From positions 141,688,968 through 141,752,967 of the forward strand of contig NC_053390.1 in the NCBI RefSeq assembly GCF_905171765.1: DNA of 64,000 nt, given 5' to 3'. Position 1 is the first letter of the stretch, and every line of letters begins with the position of its first letter. Shown here piece by piece: positions 1 through 10,740 of the stretch. Below the pieces are notes generated by a model, which was given only the letters and a program-made list of their open reading frames with translations, did not search any database and was not told the origin of the DNA. Both the position numbers and the translations under genes were made by a program. The DNA is from Bufo bufo. Taxonomy: Eukaryota; Chordata; Amphibia; Anura; Bufonidae.

Positions 1-7
1 TGGACAC

Positions 8-2370
8 TCAGTAGTTGTAGGGCACTGAGGGATCATTGAGGACGCTGGCATGGTCTGCTATGTACTTCTTCACCATCTTCCAAAATGTGTCCCTCCTTGT
101 GACAGTAGGCTGTGCATCAGGGTGAGGGTGCTGGCGGGGTGTCATGAAACTGTCCCAGGCTTTGGAGAGTGTTGCCCTGCCTCTGTTGGAACTGCTGTAT
201 GTTCCCCTTGTTTCTCCTCCTCGGTTGCCCAAGGAACTATGGACTCTGCCGCCAGGGTTGTCAAATGGAAAAGTTTAGAGCAATTTTTCAACAAGGACCT
301 TCTGGTATTGCACAGTTTTGCTCATTCTCTCCACCAGAGGAATGAGAGATGAGAAGTTCTCTTTGTAGAGGGGGTCGAGAAGGGTGAACAACCAGTAATC
401 CTTGTTGTCTAAGATGCGTATAACGTGCGGGTCACTGGAAAGGCAGCCTAGCATGAAGTCAGTCATGTGTGCCAGAGTACCGACAGCCAAGACTTCGCTG
501 TCGTCATTAGGAGGATGACTCTCAATCTCCTCATCCTCTTTAACCTCTTCTGCCCACCCAAGCTGAACAGATGGAATTAAACTTCCATTAGTACTACCCT
601 ATGTGGCTGACACAACCGTCTCCTGCTCCTCCTCTTCATCGTCCAATTCGCGCTGAGATAACTGATGGCTGACTGGTGCTACACGCTGATAATTAAGAGG
701 TGGAAGTGAAGGAGGAGGCGGAGGAGGAGAAGTGGGGGTTAAAGCCACTAACATAGGTGCTGGTGGAAACCCTGATTGACGTAGGGCCCGCAATCCTTGG
801 CGTCGGTAGCACCTGTGCCATCCCAGGGTACGACTCGCTCCCGGCCTCCACAATGTTCACCCAGTGTCCCGTCAGGGAAATGTAGCGTCCTTGGCCGAAT
901 CCACTTGTCCATGTGTCCGTGGTTAAGTGGACCTTCCCAGTAACTGCGTTTGTGAGGGCACTTGCCATGTTACAAGACACATGTTGGTGTAAGGCTGGCA
1001 CGGCACACCTTGAAAAATAGTGGCGGCTGGGGACGGCGTAACGCGGGACGGCCGCCGACATCAGGCTGCGGAAGGCCTCAGTGTCCATAAGCCTAAGTGG
1101 CAGCACTTCCAGGGCTAGTAATTTGGAAAGTTGCGCATTTAGTGCTATGGCCTGTGGCTGGGTGGCTGGGTATTTGCGCTTGCATTCAAATGCCTAGGGT
1201 AAGGACATTTGGACAATGCGCTGGAACACGGAAGTGGATGGGGTCGCTGATGGTGCTTGAGAGGGTGCAGGGCGGGAGGCATCCAGGCCTGTGCCTTCGA
1301 CAGGGGATTGGCCAGCACGTAACACAGGGGAAGAGAAGGCAGTGTTGTGACCCGCAGACACAGATTGTGGACCCAGGCGTTCGTCCCTCTTATTACAGTG
1401 CTTGGATGCCATGTGGCGGATCATGCTAGTAGTGGTGAGGTTGCTAGTGCTCACACCCCAGCTCATTATCGTCCGCACTTTCCTCAAAAAAGCGCCATAC
1501 TGCGGAACACCTACCCCTTGGCAATGGATATTTCTGCAAGGGGGTGCTGTTTGGTGTGGCCCGCCTTCTCCCTTTTGCCACCCCACTGCCTCTTCCAGCC
1601 TGTTGCGGTGCTGCAGATCCCTCCCCCTCTGTACTGTTGTCCTCGCTCGGCTTTCCATCTTCCCAAGTTGGGTCAGTGACTTCATCGTCCACCACCTTCT
1701 CTTCCACTTCCTCACTCTGCTCATCCTCCTGACTTGTTGACCTAACCACAACCTCAGTGATTGACAACTGTGTCTCATCCTCTTCATCCACCTCTTCAGA
1801 CAGTAATTGCCATTGACTTATTGGCAACTGTGTCTCATCATCATCCACCTCATTAAACAGTAATTGCTGTTCCCCACCGTCATCTTCTTGTGATTGTAGA
1901 TGCTCAAGAGTTTGGGAATCAGGGCACAGGATCTGTCCCTCTTCAAGCGTGCTTGGCGAGAGGGCCAAATCAAGGAATGGCGCTTAAAAGAACTCCTCGG
2001 AATATCCGAGCGTGGGATCACTTGTTTGCCCAGACTCTCTATGGTGGGAGGAAAGAGGATCAGGGTGAGAATTGTGTTGAGCAGACTCTTGGCTACCGAG
2101 ACTGGACTTGGTGGAAGACAGGGTGGTGCTTAAGCGACTGGAAGCATTATCTGCTGCAATCCAACCGACCACATGGTCACACTGGTCTGATTTCAAGAGT
2201 GGTGTCCTGCGCCGCCCTGCAAACTGGGACATGAAGCTAGGTATCGTGGATGATTGTTTGTCTTGTGCTCTGTCAGCAGGCACAGTTTCACTGCGCCCAG
2301 GGCCATGGCCTCTGCGTGCACCATCAGCAGCACGGCCACTGCCCCGTCCCTTACTGCTTACCTTCTTCAT
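8..2370 (-). pseudogene. hAT transposase with BED zinc finger (ZBED4/ZBED6-like), frameshifted
   Basis: The pieces lie in order on the minus strand but in different frames. An N-terminal Gly/Arg-rich start (MKKVSSKGRG) is followed by a long acidic region (about 1968-1600). Next is a split BED finger: the VWRFFEES part at about 1480-1500 is in one frame, and the TSNLTTTSMIRHMASKH part at about 1390-1440 is in another. Then comes the RNase H-like region (VPSRHYFSR, GKVHLTTDTWTS, GRYISLTGHWVN; about 850-1050). The C-terminal part (ILDNKDYWLFTLLDPLYKE; about 340-420) and TFWKMVKKYIADHASVLNDP (about 20-90) lead off the edge towards the dimerisation domain. The stretch expected between about 500 and 850 is short, so part of the catalytic domain is missing. 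At least three frame breaks make it non-functional. Family membership is firm. Confidence 0.85.
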
Positions 2371-2460
2371 ATTAAATGTTATATATACTTGAAAGTCTGT
2401 CACACGTACAGTAGCGTAGGATTTGGAAGTGTATGCGCAAACAAATTTAAAAAGGTATTT

Positions 2461-3016
2461 GGGATGTGGAAACGTCATGCAGGAGATATCCCGCAGATAA
2501 TGTCAATGCTGTCACCAGCGGCTAATAAAAAATTACAGGGAATGTCACAGGTATCTGGGATGAGGAAACGTTATACAGGAGAGGTACCACGGGTAATGTC
2601 ACTGTCTGCAGCGTCTACGGAAAAAGTACACTGTATGTCACAGATACATTTTTTCAGCGCACACGTTACACTGTAGATGTGGCACTGGTAATATCACTGT
2701 CAGAAGCGGACACCGTCTATTGAAAAAGTACACTGTATGTCACAGATATTTTTTGGATGCGCACACTTTACACAGGAGATGTGGCAACAACTAAGGTCAC
2801 TGTCCGCAGCGGACACCGTCTACGGAAAAAGTACACTGGATGTCAGATATTTTTGGATGCGCACACTTTACACTGGAGATCTTGCGCAGCTAATGTCTCT
2901 GTCTGCAGCGGATATTTTCTACGGAAAAAGGATACTGGATGTCACAGATATTTTTGGGATGCGCACACTTTACACTGGAGATGTGGCGCAGCTAATGTCA
3001 CTGTCTGAAGCGGCCT
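2461..3016. repeat. Minisatellite of about 98 bp, about six copies, inside the hAT element
   Basis: Degenerate units begin near 2461, 2557, 2653, 2755, 2853 and 2957. Each shares GGATGCGCACACTTTACACT, a GGAGATGTGGC block, TAATGTCACTGTCTGCAGCG and a GAAAAAGTACACTG block. It lies just upstream of the transposase start, as subterminal or 5'-leader repeats would. Short ORFs across it are artefacts. Confidence 0.85.
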
Positions 3017-3028
3017 AACTATTGCTTG

Positions 3029-3205
3029 CTATTTAGCGCAGGAGGCGCTAAAAATAAATATTGCTGCCACACACACACAGCAGTCCTCAAAAGGACTTTT
3101 GGGTCTGTAAAGTGTTAGCTATTTAGCGCAGGTTGCGCTAAAAATAGATATTGCTGCTGCCACACACAACAATAATGCTTAAAAGGACTTTTGGGTCTCT
3201 GAATA
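3029..3205. repeat. 90-bp direct repeat, two copies
   Basis: CTATTTAGCGCAGG...GCGCTAAAAATA...GCTGCCACACACA...AAAAGGACTTTTGGGTCT occurs twice, starting near 3030 and 3120. Each unit contains a small GCGC-centred inverted repeat (TTTAGCGC/GCGCTAAA). It sits between the 98-bp array and the hAT terminus. Confidence 0.8.
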
Positions 3206-3551
3206 GTTTTTCTACTAAAAATATTCATATATCGCTCGCTACACTGTGTGTCCCTTCCTCAGCACAGCTCTCTTTGACTAAGACTGAGCCGAACACGCGT
3301 CATCAGGTGCTATATAGCACCCGACGACGCGTTACGGCCAGCCAATCACTGTAATGCCAGTAACCAACATGGCCACGGCATTACAGTGAGGGCAGTACTT
3401 ACCTGCACGTTTATTTGGCTGCGTAACAGCCAAGAAACGTGTGGGGAGGAGACTCGAGCACATGCGGTATTCGACCGAATACCGTCATGTGCCGAGCATT
3501 GAGATGCTCGAGCCGAACTGGTGTTTGGCCGAGCATGCTCGATCAACACTA

Positions 3552-3764
3552 CTTATGTGTGAATAAACACAGAAGTTTTGCTTTACAAACTGGTTTTTGC
3601 CTCTGTACTGCATCCACTTACCCTGCCTACCAAAGCGAATCCCAGTGACAATGGCGACACAGAAATATAGACCACCGTTCTTCTCTCAAGGTACAATATT
3701 TTCTGTTCTGTCAGAAGTGACACACCATTACCATTTCTGTTAATATGAATTAGTCCCCTGCTGT
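3552..3764. other. No gene or repeat recognised
   Basis: This is a short stretch between the hAT terminus and the next MITE. It has an AATAAA at about 3563 but nothing else I can assign. Confidence 0.5.
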
Positions 3765-4168
3765 ATTAGGCTACTTTCACACTAGCGTTTTTTGCGTATC
3801 TGTCATGGATGTGCAAAAATGCTTCCGTTACAATAATACAACCGCATGCATCCGTCTTGAACGGATCTGGTTGTATTATGTCTTCTATAGCCAATGGGGG
3901 ACGGATCCCCAGAGAAAACTGATCCGTCCCCATTGACTTACATTGTGTGCCAGGACGCTTTGTCAGGCGGAAAGCAAAACTCTGCAGGCAGCGTTTTTGT
4001 GTTCTCCTCTAGAGCGGAATAGTGAGTGAACGGAGGCAAACTAATGCATTCTGAGCGGATCCTTTTCCATTCAGAATGCATTAGGGCAAAACTGATCTGT
4101 TTTGGACCGCTTTTGAGAGCCCCGAACGGATCTCACAAACGGAAAGCCAAAAGTGTGAAAGTAACCTA
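3765..4168. mobile_element. MITE with TIR GGCTACTTTCACACT
   Basis: The ends are inverted: TTAGGCTACTTTCACACTAG on the left and GTGTGAAAGTAACCTAA on the right. The interior holds further inverted pieces (CCATTGGGGACGGATC / GATCCGTCCCCATTGAC; GCATTCTGAGCGGATCC / CATTCAGAATGCATTAG). It belongs to the 'TTCACACG' class found across this window. No coding capacity. Confidence 0.7.
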
Positions 4169-4355
4169 ATTTAAATGCTCACTAACTTTTCACACAGCCT
4201 TCCACAAATCAATACTACAAACAATCCTAAGAAACTTAGTAATATATCTTATCAGAGAGAAATGTCTAGTTTTCAGTGTTCTCAGTGTTATCAGCTGTTT
4301 ACTGCCCTCCATCTACAGCCCGCTTGATAAATATTTTTATCTTTGAAAATTCTCT

Positions 4356-4686
4356 TTAAAGGAGTTGTCCCACAAAAAATATTCTACAGTTTTCAAACCA
4401 GCACCTGAATCTGAATACTTTTGTAATTGCTTTGCATGCAATTAAACATGTATTACAGCTTCTGAATTAATCAATTAAGTCTGTATAGCGCCACTTTCTG
4501 TTTGCTCTTTTTCTAATTTCTCTGTCCTGCTCAGTGAGATGGAAGCACATGCTCAGTTCCATCCTTTAACTGCCAACAGCTGCAGCAAAAAGAACACAGC
4601 CCTGATGAAGAGCATGCCCCCTAAACTGATAACTTAAAAGAAATCTAGCAGAATAATTGGAGCAATGGATGATCTCTGGATCCATG
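4356..4686. mobile_element. TTAA-type (Kolobok-like) MITE, fragment
   Basis: It begins TTAAAGGAGTTGTCCCAC followed by TATTCTACAGTTTTCAAACC. The interior (AATACTTTTGTAATTG, ATAGCGCCAC) recurs in reverse orientation at about 26865-26990, so the two are copies of one family. The right boundary is unclear. Confidence 0.6.
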
Positions 4687-5363
4687 TGAGGAACATGACC
4701 GGTTCTAGCTAGACCTTTTCCCTTTACTATATCATGTATGATTTTCATTTTTAACATTATTTAAGTGATAACCACTTTAAGCCATCCAGGACAGAGAAGC
4801 TCAGGGACAGGTACAGCATAAGAGAGTACATAGACAGTTTCTGTCTTAGCCCACCTACTAAATTCACATGCAGGTCAGAACCTCTCTGTAATGTCCTTCA
4901 TGATCCTGAGGATTATTCTGAGTGAGTGTGAGAAAGTTAGGAAGGAGATTCACTGCTACTTTCTCTGTGCAGTGGATGGGAGCTAGTCACCACCCACCAG
5001 ATCTAGGAGAACTGTTAACTAGACAATCAGCATGTGAGGCGCATGGCTGGTTCTAGCTAGAAGTTTTCCTGTACTAGATTATTTATGATTTTTATTGTTT
5101 TGCATTATTCATGTGATAACCCATTTAAGCTACCCAGGACGGATCAGCTCATTTAAAAGTCATATCAGCGGGAACTCAGAGAAAGGCACAGCAAGAGATG
5201 CTGCATAGACAGTTTCTTCTCCGTAATATCTTTCACGATCCTGGGTCTTCTGAGTGATTGTGAGAACGTTACAAAGGAGATTCTCCTCTGCTTTCTCTGT
5301 GCAGTGTATGAGAGCTAGTCACCACCTACCAGATCTAGGAGAACTGTTAACTAAACATTCAGC
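4687..5363. repeat. Tandem duplication, two diverged copies of about 340 bp
   Basis: Copy 1 (about 4687-5035) and copy 2 (about 5036-5363) share the same order of blocks: GGTTCTAGCTAGA, a GTGATAACC block, CCAGGACGGA/CCAGGACAGA, CATAGACAGTTTCT, TTCTCTGTGCAGTG, GAGCTAGTCACCACC and CCAGATCTAGGAGAACTGTT. They differ by many substitutions and small indels, so the duplication is old. No coding signal. Confidence 0.75.
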
Positions 5364-6776
5364 ATGCAGAGGAAACAAATGTTAAAAATGGCAAATAATT
5401 TAATGACTATAAATGGTGTTATTTCTCATCTACACACACTGTACTATTGATTAGTGAAGTTGGTTGAAAGGTTAGTTACCATTTAACAAAGCAAACCTAA
5501 CTATTCTTCAGATATGCAATATGCTGATTTTATGACTAGTCTAACACCTTGAACCTATAAATACGATATTGTCTGTCCTGTTTGATTATAACTCACATTT
5601 TTCAAATCTATAATAGCAAATATAAAAAATAGAGAAAAAGACAATACACATAAGCAAGTCATAGACCGAAATATTGAAACAAGGGAGCCTACATAAAACA
5701 TAATGAGAGGAGGCAATTACAGGGGAGGAGGAGAGCCTAAGAAAAGTAATGACCCAGGGTAGAGACGATTTAGTAAAAAAAGAATCTCTTTTTCCAACTT
5801 GCAGGTATATTGCAAAAATAATAACATCAGATTGTTCAGTTTATTGCATTTATTTTATTAGACAAGCAACAAGTGAATACAATTTATAGAAGCAAACCTT
5901 TCAAGCCAGTCTACTGCAAAGAATAAGGGTGATGGGCACATCTGCCGTGCGTACTGTACACAAATCCAGAGTAAGGCCGGTCTACCTTCTCCTGTGAATC
6001 TCAATTCTCTTACAGAACAATTCTGGCTCACCAATTATGGCTTCACAGGTTACAGATCAGAGACCTGAGCCCTGGGACTATGGATAGAACATCTATAAGG
6101 CTTGGAAGGATATGGCTTAGTAATATAATCCCCTGCCCTCAGAGGGTAAGAAATAATTTAGAGGGTCACCATCAAAAATAAATGGGTTACAGTGCAGGCA
6201 ACAATGCAAGCATCTGGTAAATATATTTTTATTACAATCATTTTTATTAACACCATTGTAAAATAAGTCCTTTAATGAACCTCAAATAGCGATTTTAAAA
6301 ATGAATTCCTGGTTAATTATTGAATAATATTAATACTATGAAAGAGTCAACACACAAAGACATATTTGACATGCAGCATATTGGTCAGTAAGCTTGTAGC
6401 TTGTAAATGGTCGGAGCCGTCCTTAGCTTCTCAAACTGTACCATTTACATATGGCATTTAATAAAGGTGCTGCTTCTGTTCAAACTCCACATACCCCACA
6501 CATAAACTTCTGGTGGTGATGGGATCTTTGGTGAAGATTTATAGAATAATCTAATGTTTACTTAAAATAACAATTATTAAAAAGATTTAAAAATTTATTA
6601 CAAGAAAATAATACATTTTTAATTTTGTCATATTCGGTTCTGCTCTACAAGTCTACCCTCACAGCAAAATGGTTCTTAGGGCTCCTGCACATGGCCGTAT
6701 CACCAAACATAATATGGCACCTATAGAAATCTGTGGGTCCATGCTGTACCTCAGTGTGGCTACGATTTAATGTAGA
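5364..6776. other. AT-rich stretch without gene
   Basis: I see no exon, tandem repeat or clear MITE end here. A 'GGGCTCCTGCACATGGCCGTAT' style MITE end at about 6680 suggests a degraded CACACG-type element beginning there. Confidence 0.4.
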
Positions 6777-7011
6777 GTGAGATGGATTTTTTTTTTTATC
6801 ACAAATTCATATGGGAAAATTCATATTCATATGGGAAAACATTTGACGTTCCATCACAGTTTTGCTTTTTGGGAAGTTGGTGCCTTATATGTAATGCCGG
6901 GCCATAGGGAGACTTATGGAATTAATTTGCTGAATGTTCTCCAAACCTGTGGTTTTCCGGATGTTGCAAACCTTTGTAACAGGTCAAAGGTTGGAGATGA
7001 CAGTCTTAGAG

Positions 7012-7330
7012 ATGATCTAGACCCCTGAGGAAGCAGGTGCCCACCAGCGATACACGTGGTGCAGGAAAATGTGCACATCTTAATCTGGACATGTCCATTA
7101 TATTGTAAATGTATCTATTTATGTTTGACATTGTATATCATGCGTGCTATTTTATAGTATTTCTCCATTTTTGGTTTATCTGGGTACCAGTATTATACTT
7201 ACTGAGAATTAGGTGTGTGCTTACTCTATACGTAGGGATGTATTTTGGGTCCATCATAGGGTCTTTATTGAATATAATATTTTAACCTCTGTCTTGCTGT
7301 GGCTATAATAAAGATTATTATATTTTATAT
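7012..7330 (+). mobile_element. Degraded Penelope-like element remnant with a decayed hammerhead
   Basis: At 7025-7031 the sequence reads CTGAGGA (the CUGANGA box). A hairpin follows (GCAGGT / ACCAGC, one mismatch), then GATA at 7049-7052 where GAAA is expected, then CACGTG where a GUC-type cleavage triplet is expected. Both core changes should abolish activity. The AT-rich tail (about 7260-7330, AATAAAGATTATTATA) could be the element's leader. Assignment rests on comparison with the intact motifs at 60901 and 62212. Confidence 0.4.
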
Positions 7331-7384
7331 CTTTTGGATGTGCTGCTTTTCGATATAGTCCTTCTTTTTTGCTGAATACTTTGG

Positions 7385-7479
7385 CTGAGAGGTGTTGGAC
7401 CCCGTCGATCTGATATTAAAGGCCTATTATGTGTATAGACCATCAACATAAAAAAAATCCCAGAAAACCCCTTTAAATT
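7385..7479. mobile_element. TTAA-type MITE fragment (GGGGTTTTC family)
   Basis: It ends ATCCCAGAAAACCCCTTTAA, matching the right end of the element at 15910-16406 (ATCCCGGAAAACCCCTTTAA). Only about 95 bp is recognisable, including TCTGATATTAAAGG and GACCATCAACAT. Confidence 0.5.
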
Positions 7480-7898
7480 GTAAAAGAATGGATCAACTAT
7501 TTACTGCTTTCCCCATTTATAGAGATAGCACATCATGTATACCAGCCTGTGATCACTCAAATGACAATTCTGCCAGTCAACCATCAGCACTTCTTTTTCT
7601 AGTAAAAGCTCAAACATGTCAGATTTGTAGCTGAAATGTCTGTGAATAATATGATACGTTCCCCATATGTCGGAATGGGGCTGTTTCTGCAGCATGCACA
7701 TGGATTTGTGTATGCCCCATTCAGATGAATAGGGCAGTTACAGAAATTTCTGCAGAAAATCTGCCATGTATGAATGTATCCTAATGGTTATATGGTCATT
7801 TACAATGGCCTTTTCTAGTATTTTATCACTGTGACTAATCTGAGCGGGAAAAACGATATAATTCCCAAAAAATTTTTACAAGACGTTAATCCTATGTC

Positions 7899-8137
7899 TT
7901 AGGGCTCATGTAGTCGAACGTACAGGCTCTTTGCCCGTGCAATGGACCACAAATAGCGGTCCGCAATGCACGAGCACCGGCCGTGTGCACTCAATGCTGC
8001 GGATGTGGATTCATTGACTTGAATGGGTCCATGATCTTCAAGATATGGCAAAAGATAGGATCTTTTGTGGTGGGGAGGCATGGATCCAAAAGCCCATGGA
8101 AGCACTTTGTAGTCATTCCGTGGGCTTCTGATAGGGA
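7899..8137. mobile_element. Half copy of a GGGCTCATG/CACACG-type MITE
   Basis: AGGGCTCATGTAGTCGAACG is followed by GGTCCGCAATGCACG, CCGGCCGTGTGCA, CATTGACTTGAATGGGTCC and CATGGAAGCACTTTG. The same blocks occur in the fuller copy at 19143-19528. The right arm is missing, apparently displaced by the next MITE. Confidence 0.6.
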
Positions 8138-8138
8138 T

Positions 8139-8411
8139 AGGGCTACACAGGGACATGTGTCGCGTGACAGAAAGGGTACGACTACATTGTGATATGTGTC
8201 GAGCAATATTCATGTCACACCAAAGTCGTGTGATATTTATTATAATGATTGTCAATGGTGTCACAATGCGACACGCTGTGACTGTGACACGACAGTTGCA
8301 CAAAACTACAGCTTGGATGGATTTGTAGCAGTCGCAGTGCGACACCATAGACTGTCATTATAAAAAAGGTTGCGTGACTTTGGTGCCACACATGTCGCTG
8401 TGTGGCCCTAG
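8139..8411. mobile_element. MITE with TIR AGGGCTACACAG
   Basis: The left end reads AGGGCTACACAGGGACATGT then GTCGCGTGAC. The right end reads GTTGCGTGAC...CACACATGTCGCTGTGTGG then CCCTAG. Internal inverted blocks also pair (GTCGTGTGATA..., TCACAATGCGACAC, GTCGCAGTGCGACACC). Non-coding palindromic element. Confidence 0.7.
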
Positions 8412-8587
8412 CCTTATCTGCCACCACTACTTCATTATTCGATTTTTTATGTATGTTTAGGTTTATGTTTCCTAATTCCACATTATCGCATCCCCTACTA
8501 AAGATTTTATTTGTGCCCAGTGATGGACTAAAATGATAGAAGAGCCTACTGCAAAGGGCAGGGATATAGGCACATAACATACTAAGG

Positions 8588-8842
8588 CCGGTTCACTTAA
8601 CCATTTCATTTTCCATTATTCTGAACTGTCAGAAGAAAAGAAAAAGAAAAAAAGGATCCTGCATGTAGGACTTTTTTTTCCGTCTAAAAAAACGGTTGCA
8701 AAATGTGCATAAAGGATGCTCAGGATCCTTCATTTTTTGTTACAGGATAATTTTTTTTTCAGGATCAGTTTTTTTTTTTCTGTTCTTCTGATGGATCAGA
8801 AGAACAGAAAAAGAAACAGTGATGTGAACCCAGCCTGATATG
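8588..8842. mobile_element. Palindromic MITE with TIR GGCCGGTTCACTT
   Basis: GGCCGGTTCACTTAACC on the left faces GTGATGTGAACCCAGCCTGA on the right. The interior holds AGGATCCTGCATG...GGATGCTCAGGATCCTT and runs of T. It also has a perfect local hairpin, CTGTTCTTCTGATGGATCAGAAGAACAG. No coding potential. Confidence 0.6.
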
Positions 8843-9559
8843 CATCTGTAATGACGCTACAAAGATTAATAAAAAGTAGAGAAAATGTCTTCTTACAACA
8901 ATATATTACAAAAGAAAAACACCCTTTTGTGCAGAACTCATATGCGTTACTGAAAGTTATGGCCGCGCTGCATCCTTTGTTACATTATCGTCATTATTAT
9001 TATTACAAAATAATTCATAACGTACATGAACATAAAGCAGTACTTTGGCAATTACAAGGAAAGTATCTGCCTGTAGTACTTACAAGAAAAGGTGCAGGAT
9101 TACACAGGCCACCTATTTTCTGGCTTACTATAGAGGTAGAGGAGCTGCAATAGGCAAGTTCATTCACACACAACATACTGTACGATCTTACAAACAAATT
9201 AAGAATAATGCAAAAAAAAAGGAAATATGTGGCTTAGTTATGATTGTTCTATCGTCATCAAAGGATATTCCAAAGAGTGCATTCTTGTATTTAAAGGATA
9301 CTCAGAATGCTCAGGAAGGGAAGCTCACTTCTTCTAACGGAGACCTAAAAAAATGCAGCTTGTTTTCTGGAGGACGCAGCTGGAATGCATCTACTTCAAT
9401 GGTCAGGTCTTTATTCAGGGACCTGCACTGTGCTTGTTTCAACAAATCATATCTACAGGGTACGTAAAAAATCAGCACAGAATCTGTCCGGATCTATGCC
9501 AAATCCGCCATTAAATCTGTGTCAAAATCCGCATGTAGCGCCTGCAGATTCTGACATGG
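8843..9559. other. No gene recognised
   Basis: This is single-copy-looking sequence with several short open frames on both strands. None resembles a known domain and none has splice or codon support. Confidence 0.4.
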
Positions 9560-9567
9560 TTCATAGC

Positions 9568-9866
9568 CAGGGGTGCACTTAGCCTTTCTGCTGCCCGGCT
9601 CAGGCAGCGCGATAATGATGACACCCGCCTCTGATGGGCTACAGGAACTAGAACTAAAGCCTATTAGAGGAAACAGTGGGCCAGGGAGACATTACTGCCG
9701 TCGCAGCATTCAACTGTATTGCTGTCCTGAGTACAGCAATGCAGTTGAATATGTAGAGATGAGCGTTTGCACAATGAAAGTACTCATTGCCCATGGCCCT
9801 TCTGCTGCCCCTCTCTTGCTCCTACCTGCTGCTGCCTAACCTGGCCTCATTGGTGGTGCACCCCTG
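9568..9866. mobile_element. hAT MITE, TIR CAGGGGTGCAC, copy 1
   Basis: It starts CAGGGGTGCACTTAGCC and ends GGTGGTGCACCCCTG. It is flanked by a perfect 8-bp duplication TTCATAGC (9560-9567 and 9867-9874), diagnostic for hAT. Blocks CCTTTCTGCTGCC and TGGCCTCATTGGTGG are shared with copies at 12948 and 29366. This copy has extra internal sequence. Confidence 0.9.
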
Positions 9867-10106
9867 TTCATAGCAGTTTTTGATATGGATCCATATTTTC
9901 TACAGCAAAATGCATACCCTAAACACTGTTTAATGTAATTAAAGAGCAGCTGTCAGCTCCCCTGCCTGTTTTAACAAATACCTTCATTACCAAATACATT
10001 CTGGAGCATTTTCTTGCCGTTACTGTGTTATTCCTCCTGGAACTTTCTGAAAAAATGGACAACTGGCTGTTACGATTCCCTTTGTCAAAGTGATGTGTCC
10101 TTACAC

Positions 10107-10521
10107 GAGGGGTCAGCAACCTCAGGCACTCCAGCTGTTGTGAAACTACATCTCGCAGCATGCAAATTTACTAGGCTGTTCTTGGAACACCCTAAGGGTT
10201 CATGCACACGACAGTTGTTTGGGTCTGCATCCGAGCTGCAACTTTTTTTTTGTTCGGATGTGGACCAATTTACTTCGATGGGGCGGCAAAAGATGCAGAC
10301 AGCACTCAGGATGCTGTCCGCATCCGTTGCTCCATTCCATGGCCCAGCAAGCAAAAAAATAAATAAATAATACAACATGTTCTATTCTTGTCCATTTTGC
10401 AGACAAGGCATTGCAGATCAGCAATTTGCAGACCGCAAAGCACGGCACGGTTGTGTGCATGTAGCACAGGGAATAGAGCATTCTGGGAGTTGTAGTTTCA
10501 CAACAAGTTGCTGACCCCCTG
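10107..10521. mobile_element. hAT MITE with SBS2-like motif, second level of the nest
   Basis: It starts GAGGGGTCAGCAACCTC and ends GTTGCTGACCCCCTG. The left arm carries ACTACATCTCGCAGCATGC and the right arm GCATTCTGGGAGTTGTAGT (10478-10496). The flanking 8-mers match only partly, so the duplication is decayed. A third element (10193-10469) splits it. Confidence 0.75.
10193..10469. mobile_element. PIF/Harbinger-like MITE, innermost level of the nest
   Basis: TAAGGGTTCATGCACACGAC on the left pairs with CGGTTGTGTGCATGTAGCAC on the right. The interior has GTCTGCATCCGAGCTGCA, TTCGATGGGG and ACATGTTCTATTCTTGTCC, all standard pieces of this family here. Non-coding. Confidence 0.7.
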
Positions 10522-10740
10522 CTCTTCACAGTCCTTGTCAGCACTGAATGGACAGTGCCAAACAACCCCCCAACTGGTAACACCAAGCTGTCAATTTATT
10601 CATAAATGTATTAATACAATTCGAGAGGAATAATAGAGGACACAATGTTACAAGAAAAGATGCAGAAGCATTATTATATTGTTGGGAATGCAATTAATTA
10701 CTGAAACTGACGTGTCCCCAGAGCTGACAGATCCTCTTTT

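Larger units (their letters stand above)
1..3551 (-). mobile_element. hAT DNA transposon, decayed, cut by the left window edge
   Basis: A minus-strand hAT element runs from beyond the left edge to about 3551. The outer end on the minus strand starts TAGTGTTGATCGAGCATGC, like the TAGAGATGAGCGAA terminus of the non-autonomous copy at 17625-18121. Order from the outer end inward: a GC-rich terminal region with CCGAACA and CCGAGC motifs (about 3280-3551), two 90-bp direct repeats, about six 98-bp direct repeats, then the transposase remnant. The subterminal repeats may be transposase binding sites; that is inference. The other terminus and the target duplication lie outside the window. Confidence 0.75.
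9939..10740. mobile_element. TTAA-type MITE hosting two further nested elements
   Basis: The left end is TTAAAGAGCAGCTGTCAGCTC. The right end is GAGCTGACAGATCCTCTTTT, a good inverted match. Its interior right part (CCCCAACTGGTAACACC, AGGAATAATAGAGGA, GGGAATGCA) recurs at about 40180-40400 and 46030-46200. A hAT MITE (10107-10521) is inserted in it. Confidence 0.7.
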
